A stretch of DNA of 50,449 bases, from assembly GCF_000331285.1 (NCBI RefSeq), contig NZ_ANFX01000033.1, positions 1 to 50,449 of the forward strand, in the 5' to 3' direction. Positions 46,198-50,449 of this stretch are shown here, one piece after another. The DNA is from Porphyrobacter sp. AAP82. Lineage in GTDB: Bacteria; Pseudomonadota; Alphaproteobacteria; Sphingomonadales; Sphingomonadaceae. The position numbers and the translations under genes were made by a program. How positions within the stretch are numbered: position 1 is the first letter of the stretch; each line of letters opens with the position of its first letter. Below the pieces are notes generated by a model. It was given only the letters and a program-made list of their open reading frames with translations. It did not search any database and was not told where the DNA came from.

Positions 46198-47371
46198 GGA
46201 CGAGGATGCTGACCACCGCACTGCGCGCCCGCGCGACGACATTGCGGCGCAGATTGTCAGTCGAGATCGCGAGCGCCGGCAATTCCGCACCCGCCGCAGC
46301 GGCGATTTCCTGGATCAGCGCGGCGCGGATGCCGAAATTGACGTTCTCCGAGATCGAGCCGCGTTCGCGCATGTTCTGGTGCGCAAGGCTCGCCGAGGTG
46401 ACGCCGACCAGATTGCCGAACTCGTCGATGATCGCGCCGCCCGATGACCCCGAGCCGATCGGGGCGGAGAACTGGAAGCGCGACACGTCCCCGCCGCCCC
46501 CCGTCAACCCCGAGACATTGCCGGTGGTGACCTTGAGGTCCGCGCCGAGCACGTCGATCAGCGGGAAGCCGGCGGCCATGATATCCTCGCCGAGGAACAG
46601 CGGCGATCCGATGCGCAGCGGCAGCGGCTCGCCCCGGGTCTCACAGCGCAGCAGCGCAAGATCGTGGACATGATCGACCGCCAGCGTCACCGCGATATCG
46701 CGCGCCGGGCCGATTTCGAGCTTCTGCCCGTCTTCGATCACATGAGCGTTGGTGATGACCAGATCGCGCCCGATCAGCACCCCGCTGCCCGATCCGAGCA
46801 ACTGGCCGGGCACCGGCGCGGGCCGCCCCTGCCCCTCGGCGAACCCGCGCCCGTCGGGGTGGGGAATGGGGCCGCTTCCCCCGAAACCTCCGGGCAGCGG
46901 CACGCCGGGCGCATTGCGGTAGGGCACATCGACGCCTGCCATGTTGCGCGCGCGCACATAGGCGTCGATGCCGAAAGTGAAGCCCTCGTTCGAAAGCTTC
47001 ATCCGCCGCTCGCCGTTCTTCGAATAGACCTCGGCAAGGATCACTGCGGCGAGCTGTTCGGTCGGCTGCGGCATCTGCCAGACGGTGCCGTCCACCTCGA
47101 AGGCGATCGGATAGGCGTGGTTGGCAAAGCCGCCGTGGCGATCATCCATGACATAGGCGACGATCTCGAAATCGCCTTCGAGCTCGGCCATCCCAGCCAT
47201 GAACCACTGCGCAGGGTCGATCCGCTCGAAGGCGAGCACCCGCCCGCCCGATCCGCCATCCTTCCCGAGCGCGGCCAGCGCGATGCGCGGTGCCTCTGCC
47301 CCGCGCAGATGGATACGGCAGTCGGCCCCGGGGCTGATCTTCACCCGCTGACCGGGCTGGGCGGGCTGCAT
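46190..47371 (-). CDS. TerD-like domain fused to trypsin-like serine protease
   Basis: A 393-residue two-domain protein. Residues 1-145 follow a TerD-like beta-sandwich pattern (AYVMDDRHGGFANHAYPIAF, ILAEVYSKNGERRMKLSNEGFTFGIDAYV), without the full DLDASA calcium motif of classic TerD. After a Gly/Pro linker (about 150-190), residues 190-385 form an S1-type protease with an evident triad: His210 (TNAHVIED), Asp237 (HVHDLALLR) and Ser310 (GSGSSGG). There is no signal peptide, so it is probably cytoplasmic. It overlaps the PRTase gene and lies 12 bases after a classic terD gene. Confidence 0.85.
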   Translation of the reverse strand: MQPAQPGQRVKISPGADCRIHLRGAEAPRIALAALGKDGGSGGRVLAFERIDPAQWFMAGMAELEGDFEIVAYVMDDRHGGFANHAYPIAFEVDGTVWQMPQPTEQLAAVILAEVYSKNGERRMKLSNEGFTFGIDAYVRARNMAGVDVPYRNAPGVPLPGGFGGSGPIPHPDGRGFAEGQGRPAPVPGQLLGSGSGVLIGRDLVITNAHVIEDGQKLEIGPARDIAVTLAVDHVHDLALLRCETRGEPLPLRIGSPLFLGEDIMAAGFPLIDVLGADLKVTTGNVSGLTGGGGDVSRFQFSAPIGSGSSGGAIIDEFGNLVGVTSASLAHQNMRERGSISENVNFGIRAALIQEIAAAAGAELPALAISTDNLRRNVVARARSAVVSILVHA

Positions 47372-47383
47372 CGCGGTGCCGCC

Positions 47384-47965
47384 CTACCCGATATTGACGC
47401 CCATCGCGCCCGCGAGCCCGGCAAGGCCGCTGCGCCAGCCTTCGCCGATCGCCTTGACCTTGATGTCGCCCGCGCTGCCGCGATAGAGTTCGACGAACAC
47501 CATCGCGACATTCATCGAGGCGTCCTCGGACAGGTCGTAGCGCGCCAGTTCCTTGCCGTCGGCCTGGTTGACCACGCGCGCGAAGGCGTTGGAGACAGAA
47601 CCGAAATTCTGCCCGTTGATCTCGCCCTCGTGGATGGTGACCGCGATCACCACCTTCTTGGCGGCCGGGGTGAGCTTGCCGAAATCGATCAGGATCGTCT
47701 CGTCATCGCCCGCGCCCTCGCCGGTGCGGTTGTCGCCGCTGTAGACCACCGCGCCATCGGGCGAGGTCTTGTTGTTGTAGAACACGAAATTGGCGTCGGA
47801 GAGGACCTTGTCGTTCTCCCCCAGCACGAAGGCCGAGGCGTCGAGATCGAAGGCGGCGCCATCGGTCCTGCGCACGTCCCAGCCGAGCCCGACCACCACC
47901 GCGTTGAGGCCCGGCGCCTCCTTCGAGAGCGACACATTGCCGCCCTTGCTGAGCGAAACCGCCAT
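47384..47965 (-). CDS. terD: TerD family protein (copy 2)
   Basis: A 193-residue classic TerD/TerE-type protein: [103 protein letters not shown]. The acidic DLDAS and [12 protein letters not shown] residues fit the known calcium sites. It is about 60 percent like its neighbour by eye, so the two probably arose by duplication. It lies 12 bases upstream of the fusion gene. Confidence 0.93.
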   Translation of the reverse strand: MAVSLSKGGNVSLSKEAPGLNAVVVGLGWDVRRTDGAAFDLDASAFVLGENDKVLSDANFVFYNNKTSPDGAVVYSGDNRTGEGAGDDETILIDFGKLTPAAKKVVIAVTIHEGEINGQNFGSVSNAFARVVNQADGKELARYDLSEDASMNVAMVFVELYRGSAGDIKVKAIGEGWRSGLAGLAGAMGVNIG

Positions 47966-47991
47966 TATCCGTATTCCCTGCTTGCAGAAGC

Positions 47992-48026
47992 GCGCGGCCG
48001 GCGGGCATGCCCCCTCCCGGCCGCGC
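47992..48026 (-). other. Hairpin between the two terD genes
   Basis: A perfect 10-bp stem (GCGCGGCCGG / CCGGCCGCGC) with a 15-base loop lies between two terD genes of the same strand. No T-run follows, so it is more likely an mRNA-stabilising or processing structure than a terminator. Confidence 0.4.
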
Positions 48027-48036
48027 CCCTTGCCCC

Positions 48037-48615
48037 TTAACCGATGTTGACGCCGTAGTGGCCGGCGAGCGGGCCGAGGCCGCCCTTGAAGCCCTGGCCG
48101 ACCGCGCGGAACTTCCATTCGCCCCCGTGGCGATAGACTTCGCCCAGGATCATCGCGGTCTCGACCGAGGCGTCTTCCGACAGGTCGTAGCGCACCACTT
48201 CGGCATTGGTGTTGGCATCGACGAGGCGGATGAAGGCGTTGGAGACCTGGCCGAAGGTCTGGCCTTTGGTGTCGCCTTCGTGGATGGTCACGACCACCGC
48301 GACCTTGTCGACATCGGCGGGGAGCTTGGAGAGCGTGATCTCGATCTGCTCGTCATCGCCGTCACCCTCGCCGGTGCGGTTGTCGCCCTGGTGGACGACC
48401 GCGCCGCCGGCGACGTTCTTGTTGTTGTAGAAGCAGAAATCGAGGTCGCTGCGGACCTTGCCGCCCGCATTGCAGACGAAGGCCGAGGCGTCGAGGTCGA
48501 AATCCTGACCATCGGTCGCGCGCACGTCCCAGCCCATGCCGACCATGATGCGATCAAGCCCGGGCGCTTCCTTCGAGAGGCTGAGATTACCACCCTTCGA
48601 CAGTGAGATAGCCAT
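48037..48615 (-). CDS. terD: TerD family protein (copy 1)
   Basis: A 192-residue classic TerD protein: [104 protein letters not shown], and [36 protein letters not shown]. Calcium-binding acidic residues are kept. AAAGGAGA lies seven bases before the ATG. TerD proteins are cytosolic or membrane-attached and are thought to work with TerC-type membrane proteins in stress sensing. Confidence 0.95.
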   Translation of the reverse strand: MAISLSKGGNLSLSKEAPGLDRIMVGMGWDVRATDGQDFDLDASAFVCNAGGKVRSDLDFCFYNNKNVAGGAVVHQGDNRTGEGDGDDEQIEITLSKLPADVDKVAVVVTIHEGDTKGQTFGQVSNAFIRLVDANTNAEVVRYDLSEDASVETAMILGEVYRHGGEWKFRAVGQGFKGGLGPLAGHYGVNIG

Positions 48616-48672
48616 AATTCGTCTCCTTTACCCAAGTCTGGCGGCGCGGGGTGGCCGCCGGTGATGAAAGCC

Positions 48673-49725
48673 CTAAGCCAGCGCATCCTCCGGCTCGCCG
48701 TCCGGGTTCGCCTTGTTCCAGGCCACCGAGGACCAGAAGGCGAGCCCGATCAGCACCGCGCCGATCAGGCCGGTGATGACTTCGGAGATGTGCATGAAGG
48801 TGTTGAGGTACATGATCACCGCCAGCACGAGGATGGCGTAGAACGCCCCATGCTCGAGATAGCGGTACTCGCTCAAGGTGCCGGCGCGCACGAGGTAGAT
48901 CGTCATCGACCGCACGAACATCGCGCCGATGCCAAGGCCGATGGCGATGATGATGAGGTTGTTGGTGAGCGCGAAGGCGCCGATCACGCCGTCGAAGCTG
49001 AAGCTCGCATCGAGCACTTCAAGGTACAGGAACGCGCCGAAGCCCGCCTTGGCGACGTCACCCGTCGAGGGCGTCGGCGGTTCGAGCACGTGGTTGATGA
49101 CCTCGACGCCGAGATAGGTGAGGAGCCCTGCGATGGCGGCGGTGATGAAGGTCAGCGCCTCCTCGCCCGGCAGCACGGTCGAGACCGCCCATGTGCCCGC
49201 CAGCACGAGACCGATCGAGACCGCCTCGATATCGGCGACCTTGGCGAGCGGGCGTTCGATCGCGGCGATCCAGTCGACTTCCTTGTCGCTGTCGAAGAAG
49301 TAGTTGAGGCCGACCATCCCGAGGAACGCGCCGCCAAAGCCCATCAGGCCGATATGCGCGCCTTCGACGATGGTCTGGTATTCGCGCGGCGAGTTCAGCG
49401 CGAGGTTGATCGCCTCGACAGGGCCGATCTGCGCTGCGATCATCACAATCACCAGCGGGAAGACGATCCGCATCCCGAACACCGCGATGGCGATACCCCA
49501 TGTCAGGAAGCGCTGCTGCCAGACCGGGTCCATGTCCTTGAGCACGCTCGCGTTCACGGCCGCATTGTCGAAGGACAGCGAGACTTCCAGCACGGCGAGG
49601 ACCGCGCAGATCCACACCATCGCCAGCACGCCGTCGATCGTGCCTGCCTGCACCCAGCCGTAATAGCCGCCGAGCGCAAGCCCGGCGACAGTGAACAGCA
49701 GCGAGCCGCCAAAATGCTTGAACAT
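48673..49725 (-). CDS. TerC/DUF475 family integral membrane protein
   Basis: A 350-residue inner-membrane protein with about nine hydrophobic segments. It has the two acidic TerC-type motifs: VLEVSLSFDNAAVNASVL near the start and LEVLDASFSFDGVIGAFALTNN in the second half, an internal duplication typical of the DUF475 branch of TerC. The acidic residues inside the membrane suggest metal-ion handling; family members such as Alx/MntX act on manganese. The ATG at 49725 (MFKHFGG) follows AAGGGGAT. It lies between a TerA-like and a TerD gene. Confidence 0.9.
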   Translation of the reverse strand: MFKHFGGSLLFTVAGLALGGYYGWVQAGTIDGVLAMVWICAVLAVLEVSLSFDNAAVNASVLKDMDPVWQQRFLTWGIAIAVFGMRIVFPLVIVMIAAQIGPVEAINLALNSPREYQTIVEGAHIGLMGFGGAFLGMVGLNYFFDSDKEVDWIAAIERPLAKVADIEAVSIGLVLAGTWAVSTVLPGEEALTFITAAIAGLLTYLGVEVINHVLEPPTPSTGDVAKAGFGAFLYLEVLDASFSFDGVIGAFALTNNLIIIAIGLGIGAMFVRSMTIYLVRAGTLSEYRYLEHGAFYAILVLAVIMYLNTFMHISEVITGLIGAVLIGLAFWSSVAWNKANPDGEPEDALA

Positions 49726-49768
49726 CGAAAAGATCCCCTTGGGCCGCGTGATACGGCCGGATAATGAC

Positions 49769-50449
49769 TTAGTCCTTACTGCCGCGCTGCCATTGCAGAT
49801 AGACGCCAATGTCCTCGGCGAACGGCTTCTGGCTCTGGTAGAACCGCATCAGGCGGCTCATCTTCAATTCCCCGCCGACATTGTCGATCACCGCGATGCC
49901 GCACAGGCGCTCGCGGCTGCCCACCTCGTCCATCCTGACTTCGATCTCGGGCTGGCCGGGGATGTTGAGGCGCACGACGCCATCGGTCGATGCCCAGTCG
50001 GGCGCACCTTCATAGATCAGCGCGAACACCCCGATGCGGCGGATGTAATCGAAATACTGGCCGTTGACGCGGATCGTCTCTCCGGCAGCGATGGCGCCGG
50101 TGCGGTCATCGCCCGACAGCTCGATGAAGGGCGGCTGGTTATAGGCACCGAAGCTGCGGCCCAGCGCCTGGATGCAGCCAGCGCCCATGCCGTCGGCCAT
50201 CTCGAAGATGACGCCAAGATCAAGGTCGAGCTGCTGGCTGCCGCCGAAGAAGCCCTTCTTCTGGGTGCGCGCGGTCCAGTTGAGGTTGAGCACGATCTCG
50301 CCGAAGCTGCTGCCCTGCTTCTTGAGGCTGACCGAGGAATTGCCCTTGTCGAGGCTGATCTTCTTGAGGCTGACCGGCGCGGCAGGCGGCGGGGGCGGAG
50401 GAGGGGGCGGCGGGGCGGGCGCAGGAGCAGGCTCGTCCACCTCGCCGCC
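49769..50449 (-). CDS. TerA-like tellurium-resistance protein (cut by the window edge)
   Basis: At least 223 residues; the frame stays open to the window end, so the true start may lie outside. A GTG at 50440 is the only start inside. Residues 4-22 are a Pro/Ala run, then KISLDKGNSSVSLKKQG begins a TerD-like domain with LDLDLGVIFEMADG, FIELSGDDRTGAIAAGETI and GIAVIDNVGGELKMSRLMRFYQ. This resembles TerA, which has one or two such domains. It is the first Ter gene seen in transcription order and lies 43 bases upstream of the TerC gene. Confidence 0.85.
   Translation of the reverse strand, partial: GGEVDEPAPAPAPPPPPPPPPPAAPVSLKKISLDKGNSSVSLKKQGSSFGEIVLNLNWTARTQKKGFFGGSQQLDLDLGVIFEMADGMGAGCIQALGRSFGAYNQPPFIELSGDDRTGAIAAGETIRVNGQYFDYIRRIGVFALIYEGAPDWASTDGVVRLNIPGQPEIEVRMDEVGSRERLCGIAVIDNVGGELKMSRLMRFYQSQKPFAEDIGVYLQWQRGSKD

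Noticed and set aside
40824..50449. Reading the Ter operon as a tellurite-resistance island acquired by transfer
   Set aside because: Base composition and codon use look like the rest of the window, there are no integrase, tRNA-edge or IS signatures, and Ter names do not imply a tellurite function.

Overview
The window is high-GC DNA from an alphaproteobacterium, most likely of the Sphingomonadales (Erythrobacter/Porphyrobacter-like, family Erythrobacteraceae). Supporting signs are four TonB-dependent receptors of types abundant in sphingomonads, short overlapping ATGA gene junctions, a Caulobacter/sphingomonad-type palindromic repeat and the overall gene content. The assignment comes from protein flavour only; there is no 16S gene here.

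Left third (1-11.6 kb): a truncated M1-peptidase gene, a DUF5522 protein with glutathione-dependent formaldehyde dehydrogenase, a FemAB/GNAT-like acyltransferase with a Wzx/MurJ-fold flippase, and an alpha/beta hydrolase followed at once by a consensus parS site. Next comes the wreck of a flagellar locus: a flagellin lacking its N-terminus, intact motA and motB, and a head-to-head junction that fuses the C-terminal remains of flgL and of the sigma factor fliA. A Fur-type dyad precedes a siderophore-type TonB receptor lying within it. The simplest reading is loss of flagella by large deletions; a misassembly at those joins is the alternative.

Middle (11.6-40.8 kb): mostly metabolism and uptake. 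In order: a beta-propeller-amidohydrolase, a bile-acid/sodium-type symporter, a three-gene aldehyde dehydrogenase / APH-like kinase / acyl-CoA dehydrogenase operon, a glutathione transferase, MTA phosphorylase, a globin-coupled chemoreceptor, a TonB receptor, a Lon-N-domain protein with a thioredoxin-TPR (YbbN/CnoX-like) protein, tRNA-Gly(GCC), a Caulobacter-type TonB receptor, a ZnuD-like zinc receptor with a Zur-box-like dyad, a saccharopine-dehydrogenase-like reductase, dCTP deaminase, an EEP-family nuclease, PutA carrying an in-frame tandem repeat, and a YciI protein.

Right end (40.8 kb to the window end): a minus-strand, tightly packed tellurium-resistance-type (Ter) stress operon. In order of transcription it holds a TerA-like protein (cut by the window edge), a TerC/DUF475 membrane protein, two TerD proteins, a TerD-like domain fused to a trypsin-like protease, a phosphoribosyltransferase, a HAD hydrolase, a StiP-family protein, a HpcH/HpaI lyase, a divergent TelA and a small unknown protein. 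It combines the calcium/metal-binding TerD module with the gene set proposed in comparative genomics to make a nucleoside-like metabolite. The protease fusion and the divergent TelA make this the most interesting functional system in the window.
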